DNA from: Symbiodinium natans
Taxonomy: Eukaryota; Sar; Dinophyceae; Suessiales; Symbiodiniaceae
Assembly (NCBI GenBank): GCA_905221605.1
Contig: CAJNDS010001735.1
Location: 645,136-709,135, forward strand
Length of the DNA: 64,000 nt
Direction: 5' to 3'
Part shown: positions 32,641-43,609 of the stretch, one piece after another
How the letters are laid out: each line of letters begins with the position of its first letter
How positions within the stretch are numbered: position 1 is the stretch's first letter
Program-made: the position numbers and the translations under genes
Notes under the pieces: generated by a model
Told to the model about the DNA's origin: nothing
Databases searched by the model: none
What the model saw: the letters and a program-made list of their open reading frames with translations, nothing else

Positions 32641-33890
32641 TTCTCGATTCGGCACCGTCTAGTCAATTCGGCACACGGATAATACACAGCCGCGTCGGTT
32701 TTCTGGATTTTTTGACCAAAACCGAGCCTTCACCGGTTTCAAAATTTCCAATTTTTCAAGGTTTTTCAAGGTTTTTCAGAGTTTTTCAATGTTTTTTAAA
32801 GTTTTTCAATGTTTTTCAGGGTTTTTAGGACCCCAGGATCGGCCCGGGTCCCTATTTAAAATGTGATTTTTTAGTACTGAAATCGACGGTCCCGGGTGGG
32901 CTCTCGTTTTCTGGATTTTTTCACCAAAACGGAGCCTTCATCTCAGGATTGCAAGTTTTTCAAGGTTTTTCAGAGATTTTCAGTGTTGTTTAAGGTTTTC
33001 AATGTTTTTCAAGGTTTTTAAGCCTCAGTTCTGATGAAGGGCCGCCCCCGCGACCTTTTCACAGCCTAATTTTGGTCAAGGGGGGGTGGTATTTTTCAAT
33101 TTTAAAGGCAAAATAGTCTTTGGAGACCCCCCCTTGCCTCAAACTCCGACCCCCCCTTGAGAGGGAAAGTCTGCACCCCAAATGAGGGGGACCCCAGGAT
33201 CGGGGGTGGCATTTTTCAATTTTAAAGGCAAAATAGTCTTCGGAGACCCCCCCTTGCCTCAAACTCCGGGAAAGTTTGCCTCCAAAAACACCCCAAATGA
33301 GGGGGACCCCAAGATCGGCCCGGGTCCCTATTCAAAATGTGATTTTTTAGTACTGAAATCGACGGTCCCGGGTGGGCTCTCGTTTTCTGGATTTTTGACC
33401 AAAACGGAGCCTTCACCTCAGGATTGCAAGTTTTTCAAGGTTTTTCAGAGTTTTTCAGTGTTTTTTTAAGGTTTTCAATGTTTTTCAGGGTTTTTAAGCC
33501 TCAGTTCTGATGAAGGGCCGCCCCCGCGACCTTTTCACAGCCTAATTTTGGTCAAGGGGGGGTGGTATTTTTCAATTTTAAAGGCAAAATAGTCTTTGGA
33601 GACCCCCCCTTGCCTCAAACTCCGACCCCCCCTTGAGAGGGAAAGTTTGCACCCCAAATGAGGGGGACCCCAGGATCGGGGGTGGCATTTTTCAATTTTA
33701 AAGGCAAAATAGTCTTCGGAGACCCGCCCTTGCCTCAAACTCCGGGAAAGTTTGCCTCCAAAAACACCCCAAATGAGGGGGACCCCGGGTCCCTATTTAA
33801 AATGTGATTTTTCAGTACTGAAATCGACGGTCCCGGGTGGGCTCTCGTTTTCTGGATTTTTGACCAAAACGGCCCCTCCCAGCAAGTCCC
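32641..33890. repeat. Three degenerate tandem copies of a roughly 470-bp unit
   Basis: The block TTTAAAATGTGATTTT...CTGAAATCGACGGTCCCGGG...TTTTCTGGATTTTT occurs starting near 32850, 33328 and 33796. Each is followed by stretches of GTTTTTCAAG/GTTTTTCAGA microrepeats. Between the copies, the purine-rich GGCAAAATAGTCTTYGGAGA block appears twice per unit. Open frames here repeat with the unit and are not genes. Confidence 0.75.
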
Positions 33891-33892
33891 CG

Positions 33893-34262
33893 GGCCTCCC
33901 CGGAATACTAAATTACGAAGCCGGACCTCCCCGGAATATTAAATTACGAAGCCGGGCTTCGCCGGAATACTAAATTACGAAGCCGGGCCTCCCCGGAATA
34001 CTAAATTACGAAGCCGGGCCTCCCCGGAATACTAAATTACGAAGCCGGGCCTCCCCGGAATACTAAATTACGAAGCCGGGCCTCCCCGGAATACTAAATT
34101 ACGAAGCCGGGCCTCCCCGGAATACTAAATTACGAAGCCGGGCCTCCCCGGAATACTACCGGGCCTCCCCGGAATACTAAATTACGAAGCCGGGCCTCCC
34201 CGGAATACTAAATTACGAAGCCGGGCCTCGCCCGAATACTAAATTACGAAGCCGGGCCTCCC
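33893..34262. repeat. 31-bp satellite, about 12 units
   Basis: Unit of the form GGAATACTAAATTACGAAGC + CGGGCCTCCCC, nearly identical from copy to copy, with one truncated unit near 34157. There are no variable spacers, so it is not a CRISPR array. Confidence 0.95.
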
Positions 34263-35990
34263 CAGAGAGGCCCCTGAACCCTAAATCCTAAATCCTAAAT
34301 CCTAAATCCTAAATCCTAAATCCTAAATCCTAAAGCCTCAAAAAATCATAATCAGAACACGACCCCATTAAGGTTTAAATATACATAGGTAGAGAGGGTT
34401 GAGGGTTAGGGTTTAGGGTTTAGGGAGGGGGGTTCAAAGAGGGGGTATGTAACCCAAGGTTCCCTGACGCTCCCTGCTACTCCCTAAGGCTCCCTGAGCT
34501 TCTCCTAGGTGCCTACCCGCTTGAGCCCCCACTCCTCTTGAACCCTAGAAGGATTTGAGGTTACCCGAAACCCTAAACCCTAAACCCTAAACCCTAAACC
34601 CTAAACCCTAAACCCTAAACCCTAAACCCTAAACCCTAACCCCCCACTGCATAAGGTCTCAGGGTGCATCTAGGGTTTACACAACCTCGAACCCTAACCC
34701 TGAAACCTGAAGAACTTACCCCGATAACTCGACTCCAAAAAGGAAGCAAAGACACCAATCCCTCAACCCCAAACCTTTGAACCTCTCAAGTGAACTTCAA
34801 GCTCGAAACCCTAAACCCTAAACCCCAAACCCCAAACCCTAAACCCTAAACCCTCATGCCAGGCCACCGGCGGCGAAATCAGCGGGACGGCGCGACCGTC
34901 GGATGACAGGTCCACGCCGCAAACAACGCCTCGAACCTGAGCAGCCAAAAGGGTTTAGGGTTTAGGGTTTAGGGCTTAGGGTTTAGGGATTGGAATTGGC
35001 GGGCTGATAAAGTTTAGTGACAGGGTCTTGGGGTCTCTAGGGCTTAGGGTTTAGAGATTGAGTCTTGGGGCTTCTAGGGCCTAGGGTTTAGAGACTGGAT
35101 GCCTCGGCAGATTCGTTTGGGGTTTAAGGTTCAGGGTTTAGGGTTTAGGGTTTAGGGTTTGGGGTTTAGGGTTTAGGGTTTGGGGTTTAGGGTTTAGGGT
35201 TTAGGGTTTAGGGTGGTTCAGGGGCCCGTTGGTTTGAGAGCCTAGGAAACTTACACGGCAAGAGTCGGACTGGGGAGATGGACTTGAGGGTTCATCAAGG
35301 GGTTTAGGGTTTAGGGTTTAGGGTTTAGGGTTTAGGGTTTAGGGTTTAGGGTTTAGGGTTTAGGGTTCAGGGTTTTAGGGTTGCGGGGTTTAGGATTTAA
35401 GGGTTAGGGATGATCCTGACTTGGGAAAACAAGTTGAACTCCGCTACCTGAAAGGCACACCTCCAGCCGATCTTGTCGCGGGGCTCCGCATGATAGCAAG
35501 CCTAAACACTAAGGCCCAACAATGTCTACATCAATCCCCCCCCCCCCCCCCCCGGTTCCCACAAACTCTAAGCCCCACAGCCTAAACACTAAACCCTAAA
35601 CCCTAAACCCTAAGCCCTATACATCCTGCAACCACCACAACCCCCCGCCCAATAGGGTTCGTTCGGATAACGGAGCTGCGGGTTGAGAATCAAGCGGCTC
35701 AGGTGTGTCGGAGTGCGCCCGGTATCTAGGCCTTAGAGCCCTAAACCCTAAACCCTAAACCCGAAACCCTAAACCCTAAAACCTATAAACCCTAAACCCT
35801 AGCCCTAAACCCTAAACCCTTCAAGAGAAGCCAGGACGCCCATGCGCCGACGGGAGGGCGCGGTCCGCCACTTAGGGGAAGAAGCGCGCTGGCGCCGGCA
35901 GAAGTGGCCAAGGTGAGGCGCGGGGGGTCCTCAGAGGGTTTAGGGTTTAGGGTTTAGGGTTTAGGGGCGACTCAGGGGTCCGACAGAGAG
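34263..35990. repeat. Telomere-like mosaic
   Basis: Starts with a short TCCTAAA run (about 34276-34332). CCCTAAA or TTTAGGG blocks lie at about 34565-34640, 34805-34855, 34950-34990, 35125-35215, 35298-35368, 35590-35620, 35740-35820 and 35937-35965. A poly-C run lies at about 35537-35553. Spacers are GC-rich and short. No gene recognised. Confidence 0.8.
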
Positions 35991-36405
35991 ACAGAGAGAC
36001 GGCAGCGAGAGAACCACCGAGCGAGAGAGCAACCAAGAAAGAGCAAGGGAGAGAGAGAGGGCGAGAGAGCGAGAGAGAAAGAGCGAGAGCGAGAGAGCGA
36101 CAGAGAACGAGCGAGAGAGAAAGAGGGAGAGAGAAAGAGCGAAAGTCAAAGAGTGAGAGAGAAAGATTGAGTGAGAAAGAGCGACAGAGAACGAGCGAGA
36201 GTGAAAGAGCGAGAGAGCAAGAGCGCGAGAGAAAGAGCAAGAGAGAGGGAGAGAGAGAGAGAGAGAAAGATAGAAAGAGCGAGAGAGAGAGAGAGAGAGC
36301 AACGAATAAAGAGCGAGAGAGAAAGAGCAAGAGAGAGAAACAGCGAGAGAAAAAGAGCGAGAGAGAAAGATGAGAAAGTAAGAGCGAGAGAGAGAAAGAG
36401 CGCAC
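35991..36405. repeat. GA-rich simple repeat
   Basis: Imperfect GAGAGA/GAAAGAGC repeat over about 400 bp on the plus strand. It yields open frames of Arg/Glu/Ser/Lys (or Leu/Ser on the complement) that are artefacts of composition. Confidence 0.9.
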
Positions 36406-38138
36406 GCATATGTTTTGGGCAGAAGCCCTGAGAAGGAAGCGAAATGCCCCAAGAACCCTAAAGCCTAAACCCTAAACCCTGAAACCTAAACCCTGAACCC
36501 TGAACCCTGAACCCTAAACCCTAAACCCTGAACCCCAAACCCTAAACCTTAAACCCAACCCTAGCTAGAGAAGGAAGCAAGTTGCCCCAAGTTCGACGCG
36601 GCCGAGGACGTAGGTGCCCACGCGCGGGAGCTGGAGCAGGTCGGCATCGCCTACCCGCCAGGAGCTTTGGTTTAGGGTTTAGGGTTCGGGTTTAGGGTTT
36701 AGGCTTTCTCGGGTTCAGGGTTTGTAGGGTTTGTAGGGTTTGTAGGGTTTGTAAGGTTTGTAGCGTTTGTAGGGTTTAGGTTTAGGGTTAAGGGTTCAGG
36801 GTTGGGGTCTTAGGGTTTTAGGGCAGGGCTTACGGGCAGTTCAGGGCGGGCTGAGGGTTTCGGATTTTGGGGTTTAGGGCCCTAAACCTTAAACCCTAAA
36901 CCCTAAACCCTAAAACCCTAAAACCCCAAAACCCTAAAACCCTAAACCCTAAACCCTAAACCCTTTAAACCCTAAACCCTAAACCTGTTTGGGGCGCTTC
37001 GGGTTCCCTAGGCCTTGTGTTGGGAGACCCTGGAAGTCCACCCAAACTCTTCAGCGACTGGAGCCCCGGTGTATCGTATAATTACCCTAAACCCTAAACC
37101 CTAAACCCTAAACCCTAAACCCTAAACCCTAAACCCTAAACCCTAAACCCTAAACCCTAACCCCTAGACCCTAGACCCTAAACCCTATCACCCGCAACCA
37201 AATCTCACGATGCCTGCGTTGGCAGGTGCCTTCGCAAGAATCTCCTGTGCTTCCTGGGACCTGAGGCGGACTTACAGGGGCGGGTTTAGGGTTTAGGGTT
37301 TAGGGTTTAGGGTTTATAAGCTCAGCCCTAAACCCGAACACCCTAAACCCTAAACCCTGGGCCTTACCCCTAAGCCTCGGGAAAAGGAGCACCTCCCAAT
37401 GATTCATTGCTGGCTCCGCGGCTCGAACCGGTTTAGGGTTTAGGGTTTAGGGTTTAGGGTTTAGGGTTTAGGGTTTAGGGTTTGCTGTGAACATCTCCGA
37501 AGATTGAAAAACTTAAGCCCTAAACCGCCCTGACGCTAACCAAGCCACAACCCAGCCCAAAACCCTAAACCCTACACCCTAAACCCTCACACCCAAAACC
37601 CTAAACCCTCACCCCCAAACCAAAACCACAAGACCTCAATAGGACCCACTCTCCCACTCCCGAGGGCCAAAGGTACCTTATTGGGTGGGGAAGCTAGGGT
37701 TTAGGGTTTAGGGTTTGGGGTGTAGGGTGTAGGGTTTAGGGTTTAGGGTTTGGGGTTTAGGGTTTAGGGATGCTGGGCGTTCCGGTCGCGGCGCAGCTCA
37801 GCCGGGCTCATCGGCCGCGCCAGAACCAGGGGGCGCCTGAGGTGGTCATATGCCGGGTTTAGGGTTTAGGGTTTAGGGTTTAGGGTTTAGGGTTTAAGGT
37901 TTAGGGTTTAGGATTTAGGGTGGTTCCTAAGTCAGGGTGAAAGGACTTTGTACTGCCTGCTGGCTTTAAAGGTGTGCGGACGTAGGGTTGCCAGCAATAG
38001 TTCGTTGAGCAGCTCCAGCCCCTAAACCCTAAACCCTAAACCCTAAACCCTAAACCCTAAACCCTAAACCCTAAACCCTAAACCCTAAACCCTAAACCCT
38101 AAACCGTCTCTATCACATATATATATATATATGCACCT
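36406..38138. repeat. Telomere-like mosaic with a GTTTGTAGG variant run
   Basis: Blocks at about 36465-36545, 36880-36990 (mixed 7- and 8-bp units), 37083-37160, 37285-37315, 37430-37482, 37694-37768, 37856-37922 and 38021-38104. A GTTTGTAGG run lies at about 36720-36775. The spacer 36590-36668 is open for a peptide beginning FDAAEDVGAHARELEQVGIA, which looks exon-like but is unidentified. Confidence 0.8.
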
Positions 38139-38140
38139 TC

Positions 38141-38412
38141 GTGACTTTTCGGTCAATCTGACCCCAACGTTCGTGACTTTTCGGTCAATCTGACCCCAGT
38201 GTTCGTGACTTTTCGGTCAATGTGGACCAGTGTTGGTGTTGGTGACTTTTCGGTCAATCTGGCCGTGACTTTTCGGTCAATCTGGACCAGTGTTGGTGAC
38301 TTTTCGGTCAATCTGGCCCCAATGTTCGTGACTTTTCGGTCAATCTGGACCAGTGTTGGTGACTTTTCGGTCAATCTGGACCAGTGTTGGTGACTGTTCG
38401 GTCAATCTGACC
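38141..38412. repeat. Satellite of nine GTGACTTTTCGGTCAATCT units
   Basis: The core is strongly conserved. The following 4-17 bases vary between GACCCCAACGTTC-like and GGACCAGTGTTG-like forms, giving periods of 23-37 bp. It is flanked by a TA microsatellite (38117-38132). Confidence 0.9.
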
Positions 38413-41400
38413 CCATATATTATGGTCCCAGCGACGACAAAATGTCACGGAACAAATCGTGCACATGGTATGGTCCCAGTTTTGGGTTTTCAGGGCGTAA
38501 AAGGCTAAATAATAAAAAGTTTTCAGGGCGTAAAAGGTTAATTAATAAAGACCCTGCATTTCTTGATGTTATGGGATTCTCTGGGTGGGTGGGTATTCTC
38601 CGGTTACACAACCACATTGCCTGACTAGTGAAAGCTAGTACGTGAGATGCTGAACCCTAACCTTCCCCACAGCAGCCGCAAAAAACACGGGGGGTTCTCT
38701 AATAGTGCTGTTGCTCCCTTGTCTTGGTTTTGGGGACTCGTGTTCGGATGGATGCGCTGAGGGTTTAGGGTTTTCGGGTTTCGGGTTTAGGGTGCGGGGG
38801 GTTGCCTGCAGCTTGTGTAAAGAGTAGTATGCCCACATCTCGACAAAACCCTAAACCCTAAACCCTGAACCCCGACGGTTTGGGGTTGAGGGTTAACCCT
38901 AAACCCTAAACCATGAACCCTGAACCCTAAATCCTAAACCCACACCCTAAACCCTAAACCCTAAACCCTGAACCCTGAACCCTGAACCCTAAACCCTAAA
39001 CCCCAAACCCTAAACCCTAAACCCTAAACCCTCTGAAACCCCTCAACACCAGTAAAGCCTGAACCTGAAAACTTGAAGCCTTCGACCTCAACCTTAACTT
39101 CGTCTTCCCCACCTTAAGGTGCCCTGACCCAATTCATTTGGAAGCCTTAAACCCTAAACCCTAAACACTACACCCTACACCCTACACCCTAAACCCTAAA
39201 CCCTAAAGCCTAAACCCTAAAGCCTAAACCCAGATGGGATGCTTCGAGCTGGATGTCTGAGAAGTCCCCACACTCCTGGGACGAGCCACGCTCGAACGTG
39301 CATGCTTGAGAAGGGGGTTTAGGGTTTAGGGTTTAGGGGTTAGACTTTCGGGTTTAGGGCGCAGGGTTTAGGGTTTGGGGTTTCGGGCTTAGGGCTTGGG
39401 GTTTAGGGGTTCAGGGGGTTCAGGGGTTTGGAGAAGAGGGGTCAAACACAATACATTCATTAAGCCTCTCCGCGTACACCAAAACCACTTTTTGCGTGAA
39501 CCTACACTCAAATACTCAGGCATCCTTCTTGGGACACGCTGCGCGAAATCCACTACACTGGGACTGCGACACGACCCCGTGCTCGTGAAACACCAACCGC
39601 TGCGCACGGGCAATTTCCTGCGCGTGCTCTTTGGTTTTCCAAGACCTAGCTGCTTCTTGTAGGTGTTGGAGTACACGTGGTTGCTCGTGATGTGGTCAGG
39701 GGGCTGGATGGCATCACGGGGGTAGTGTAGTCCGTGGTGGGCTCTGCCGGCTCACACGAGTCACATCGACCCTTCCTAGGCGCAGGCTCCGCTGCAGCCT
39801 CCCCAGTTGCAGCCTCACCTTTGTCCCCATTGAGAGGTTAGCGTTTAGGGCCTAGGGTTTAACTAAACCAGGAATCTTTTGCCTGGAAGTTTCTATGACA
39901 AAATCCCTAAACCCTAAACCCCAAACCCCAAACCCCAAACCCTAAACCCTAAACCCTAAACCCTAAAAGTGCCAGGCAACCTGTCAGCCTGGGGATCTGA
40001 GGGTTCAGGGCACAGGCTTGAGGGTGTAAGGTTCAGGTACCAAACAAGGTTTTAGGGTTTAGGGTTTAGGGTTTAGGCACGCTTTCTGACTTAACTAGGT
40101 TCATAAGAGAGGTTGAACAGGAAAGCAAGGAAAACATGAAAACAGGGCCAAGTTTCTGAGCATCTTGGCTAAAGATTGATACATGTAATCGGGATCATGG
40201 TAGCTTAGCTGCCGGCCCAGAACAGCACACCCCTAAACCCTAAACCCTAAACCCTCAATGCCCTAAACGCCTAAACGTCTATGAACGTGTCTTCCACCCT
40301 CTTAACGCATCTTGGTAGCTCAGGTTTAGCGTTTAGGGTTTAGGGTGTAGGGTTTAGGGTTCAGGGTTCAGGGTTCAGGGTTCAGGGTTCAGGGTTTAGG
40401 GTGTAGGGCACCGTTTGTTTGGTTGGCTACCCCTGCTTTGGAGTAGACCCTGGAACAAAAAGTATATACTTTTTAGGTACAAGCAGCTATAATAGAAACC
40501 CGAAACCCAATAAAGTATTGAAGTATAGTACTCCGAAACCCAGCTACTGTCTAAGGGGGCCTGGAACGAAACAACGTGGGTAAAGAGCTGCCACTGGGCT
40601 ACGAAGAACTCTCCGAGCTTTCCGGTGGATGCAAGAAGTTGGCATCATTGCTTGGTAGCCCAGTAAGTATATGTTTCCAATGTCCCTAAACCCTAAACCC
40701 TAAACCCTAAACCCTAAACCCTAAACCCTAAAAGACTAAACCCTGTATTCTAATAAGGGCACCCTTCATCACCCTTGTTTTGGCTTGGTTCCCTTATGAG
40801 GGGAACCCAGGCCTACCAAGACTGGATGCCACCCGAAAGGCAGAATTTCGGGCTTCGGGCTTAGGATTTAGGGTTTAGTGCTTAGGGTTTAGGGTTTGGA
40901 CCCAGGTTGACATAACTCTAAACCCTAAACCCTAAACCCTAAACACTCAACCCTAAACCCTAAACCCTAAACCCTGCACCAAAAACTTCGCGAAATGGCA
41001 TGACGGAAGCCCTAAGCCAAGGCACAGGATGCGCACGGGCAGCGCCTGGCAACAGCGAGACACTCAACCCAGATACTCGAAACCCCAAACCCCAAACCCC
41101 AAACCCCAGACCCCAAACCCTAAACCCTAAACCCTAAACCCTAAACCCTAAACCCTAAACCCTAAACCCTAAACCCTAAACCCTAAACCCTAACCCCTAA
41201 CCCCTAAACCCCAACCCCTAGACACAAAAAACAACTTGGCCATCCCTAAGCCTCCTAAATGGCGGATTGCATCCTGAAGCCTCCTGAACCCCATAAACTG
41301 CCTAAACCCTAAACCCTAAACCCTAAACCCTAAACCCTAAACCCTAAACCCTAAACCCTAAACCCTAAACCCTAAACCCTAAACCCTAAACCCTAAACCC

Positions 41401-41868
41401 TAAACCCTAAACCCTAAACCCTAAACCCTAAACCAACCCTAAATAATGTAGAGCCGCCTGTCCGCGCGTGTAGGTGGGCAGCTTCCTGATCAAGGGGGAA
41501 CTCGGACAAGCTCGGAACATTCTCTGAAGCCCCCTTAGGGTTAAGGGTTTAGGGTTTAGGGCGTAGGCAAGCAGGTCGCTTTAGGTTTGGGGCGTTCGGT
41601 GTTCGAGACACTGGTGTTTCCCAGGAGACATTTCAGGTGCCTGGGAATTCAAGGTTTTGGTCCTGGTGTCGCGCAAGCTAATCGGTAGCTTGCAAGGCCT
41701 ACAATCTTAACCCCTAACCTCAATCAAGCCCCTTAGACTTCTCAAAAGCCTTCAACCCTCAAATCCTAACACCCCAACACTAAGGCCTAAACCCTAAACC
41801 CTAAACCCTAAACCCTAAACCCTAAACCCTAAACCCTAAACCCTAAACCCTAAACCCTAAACCCTAAA
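38413..41868. repeat. Telomere-like mosaic leading to Element 2
   Basis: After a unique AT-rich piece (38413-38650), blocks occur at about 38842-38870, 38895-39032, 39150-39230, 39317-39350, 39905-39968, 40048-40075, 40325-40405, 40684-40730, 40918-40975, 41113-41195, 41303-41435 and 41787-41868. 39420-39720 is non-repetitive; its minus-strand frame contains DHITSNHVYSNTYKKQ, possibly a fragment of a real gene, unidentified. The short inverted-repeat element at 40651-40820 is listed separately. Confidence 0.8.
40651..40820. mobile_element. MITE-like element, family member B, with an internal telomere array
   Basis: Left end CTTGGTAGCCCAG, right end CAGGCCTACCAAG (imperfect complement), inside AAGGGCACCCTT. 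In the middle, 40683-40732, seven CCCTAAA units interrupt the element compared with members A and C. Confidence 0.6.
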
Positions 41869-41873
41869 CCCTA

Positions 41874-42113
41874 TGCGGAGCTGCAATTTGTATTCAAGAA
41901 AGAGTTGGTGTTGAAAAGAAAAGGGTCAATGAACCCGGTATCATTTTGGCTCAAGGTATCATTGTGGCTCAAGGAAACTTGGGCAATGCGCCCTGAGAAA
42001 AAGAGTCTCTCTGGGTTTTGGGTTGGTTTGTGGTTGGTTGTTCCAGGGAAATCAAGGGTTTCTGTTGGGGTTGACTGTTTTGTTCCCTGTCCTCCTTCGG
42101 TTGCCCCCCCGAA
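41874..42113 (+). repeat. Element 2 5' LTR
   Basis: Begins TGCGGAGCTGC and ends CCCCGAA just before the primer-binding site. It contains two tandem spliced-leader-like segments at 41935-41973. Confidence 0.9.
41935..41973 (+). repeat. Tandem pair of spliced-leader-like relics in the 5' LTR
   Basis: 41935-41955 ends in CATTTTGGCTCAAG, identical to the last 14 bases of the 22-nt dinoflagellate spliced leader as I know it, and begins CCG as the leader does; only the middle four bases differ. It is followed directly by a second unit, 41956-41973, ending CATTGTGGCTCAAG (one mismatch). The unit of the pair is GTATCATTTTGGCTCAAG. Dinoflagellate genes that were retroposed from trans-spliced mRNA are known to keep such relics in tandem. 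Confidence 0.7.
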
Positions 42114-42125
42114 GGTTATGAGCCC
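42114..42125 (+). promoter_or_regulatory. Element 2 primer-binding site, complementary to a tRNA-Met anticodon arm
   Basis: GGTTATGAGCCC directly after the LTR. Its complement GGGCTCATAACC is the anticodon arm of a methionine tRNA: loop CTCATAA with anticodon CAT, flanked by GGG and CC stem bases. Drosophila copia is primed by a half tRNA-iMet at a nearly identical site. This indicates priming by an internally cleaved tRNA rather than by a CCA end. Confidence 0.7.
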
Positions 42126-42175
42126 AAATTAGGCTTCCTGCGGTATAGGTAAAGATTTTTCGTTTGTTTAACGCC

Positions 42176-43609
42176 ATGGACATGATGCGGCGTCGCTCTG
42201 AGCCTGGACTGTCGCCCACGGCCAATGAAGCCGAAGAAAATCGTGGTGATGGGGGTGAAGAACGACAACAAGTGGTACAAGCGCTGACAGATGGTAGGGA
42301 AGTTGCAATGATACAACCAACGTCTCAGGTGGAAAATGAAGTGGTTCCGGTTCCGGCAGCAAATCCTTTCTGGAGCGAGCGGGCTCAAGAAGAAATAAGA
42401 CTGAGGCAATCAAGGCCGGCAAGTCTTCCTGCAAGCGGAGGGGATAGGAGTGGTGGAACTACGAGGAGGCCACCATCGCTACATGATCTTATGGGTCAGG
42501 AACCTGCACCAGTTGAGAGACCATCGTCAGGCTTAATGGGCCAGATGGAACGAGGTACTATTGGTGGAACACAAGCAGAGGAAGAGCTTATTCCTGATCT
42601 GAGTGGTGAAGAACAAGGTGAAGATATGGCAGTGGTAAAGCGTGCACTTAAAGAGTTGCTTGTGCAAACAAAGGAGCTGGGGAACAGGTTGCATCGGGTG
42701 GAGGAGAAAAGCTATACCTCTGCTGCATCTGGGTCAGCTTCGCGAGCACGGAGCACTGGAGTGGTGGACGCAAATGCTGCGTATCCCTTGGGAATGACTC
42801 CAGAGAAACAGTACCCGCCAGGACAAGTTTTCTACACTGATGGTATGGGTGGTTTTTGGACTGTGTTGCCTGATGGGACGTGGCTGCCTATTGAGGGCTA
42901 CGACCTGCCAAAGGGTTGTGATCTTCAATCCTTGCCTGGGTCCAGGAAGGGGGATGCTCAAGTGGAGGATGAAAAAGAAGTGCCAATGATGCATGTAGCT
43001 GAAGGGAAGAAACCCTCCAGATTGCCTCCATTGAATTACCCCATGGGAGGTCCTGCAAGTGGTGGATATGCAAGTGGACCACCTGGTTTAACACATGCTC
43101 CGATTACTTCCTTGCCGTCAGGTGTTGATGGTTCTGCCGCACCTATGGGGAATCAGCCCGGTTTTGTTTCAGCTCGGGAAACTTCGACGCAAGAGAACTC
43201 AGCAGGATCGGGTGGATATACAATGGTGGATGATGTTCCGTATCGGTGGAAAATGATCGCTGGGAAGTTGGAATTAGAAAAGGTTCCGCTCACAGCTTTT
43301 ACGCCTGGTATAGGACATGGACTGCCTCAAGGGCCTGGTGGTAGGGTCAGCTTACCTCCTGGAGCAGTGGTGCCACGTGGTATGCCAAACATTGGTGATA
43401 GTTCTGGAACTGAACGTCCGGAGGCTCTTGGGAAGCATGTGATGAGCCTTCCTACTTTGGCAGACTACACACCAAGCAATCCGACGGCACTAGGTGATTG
43501 GATCGCAATGATCGAGCCAATGTTGTCTTCGCTGACAGATATGATACAGGAAGAGTGCGGTGGCAATGCGTCTATTCAAAGGCGTATCAAGCGTATGCCA
43601 AATGGTTGA
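42176..43609 (+). pseudogene. Element 2 Gag, N-terminal part
   Basis: Open to the stop at 43609. The start ATG in ACGCCATGGA matches that of Element 1; an in-frame upstream TTG is not needed. The N-terminal segment NPFWSE...RLRQSRPASL matches Element 1 LRSRPATL. The rest is Gly/Pro-rich linker until GDWIAMIEP near 43490, where the capsid-like region begins. The frame is lost near 43550; the true continuation is one base back. Structural Gag role inferred from position. Confidence 0.75.

Noticed and set aside
33893-34262. Possible CRISPR array
   Set aside because: The 31-bp units are contiguous with no variable spacers, and the context is eukaryotic.
35947-36452. Overlapping Leu/Ser-rich and Arg/Glu-rich open frames
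   Set aside because: The underlying DNA is a GA simple repeat, so frames on both strands stay open for compositional reasons.
43498-43551. ATG at 43498 as start of a separate Element 2 gene
   Set aside because: Homology to Gag in this frame begins only near 43550; upstream codons are an off-frame reading of the first Gag piece.
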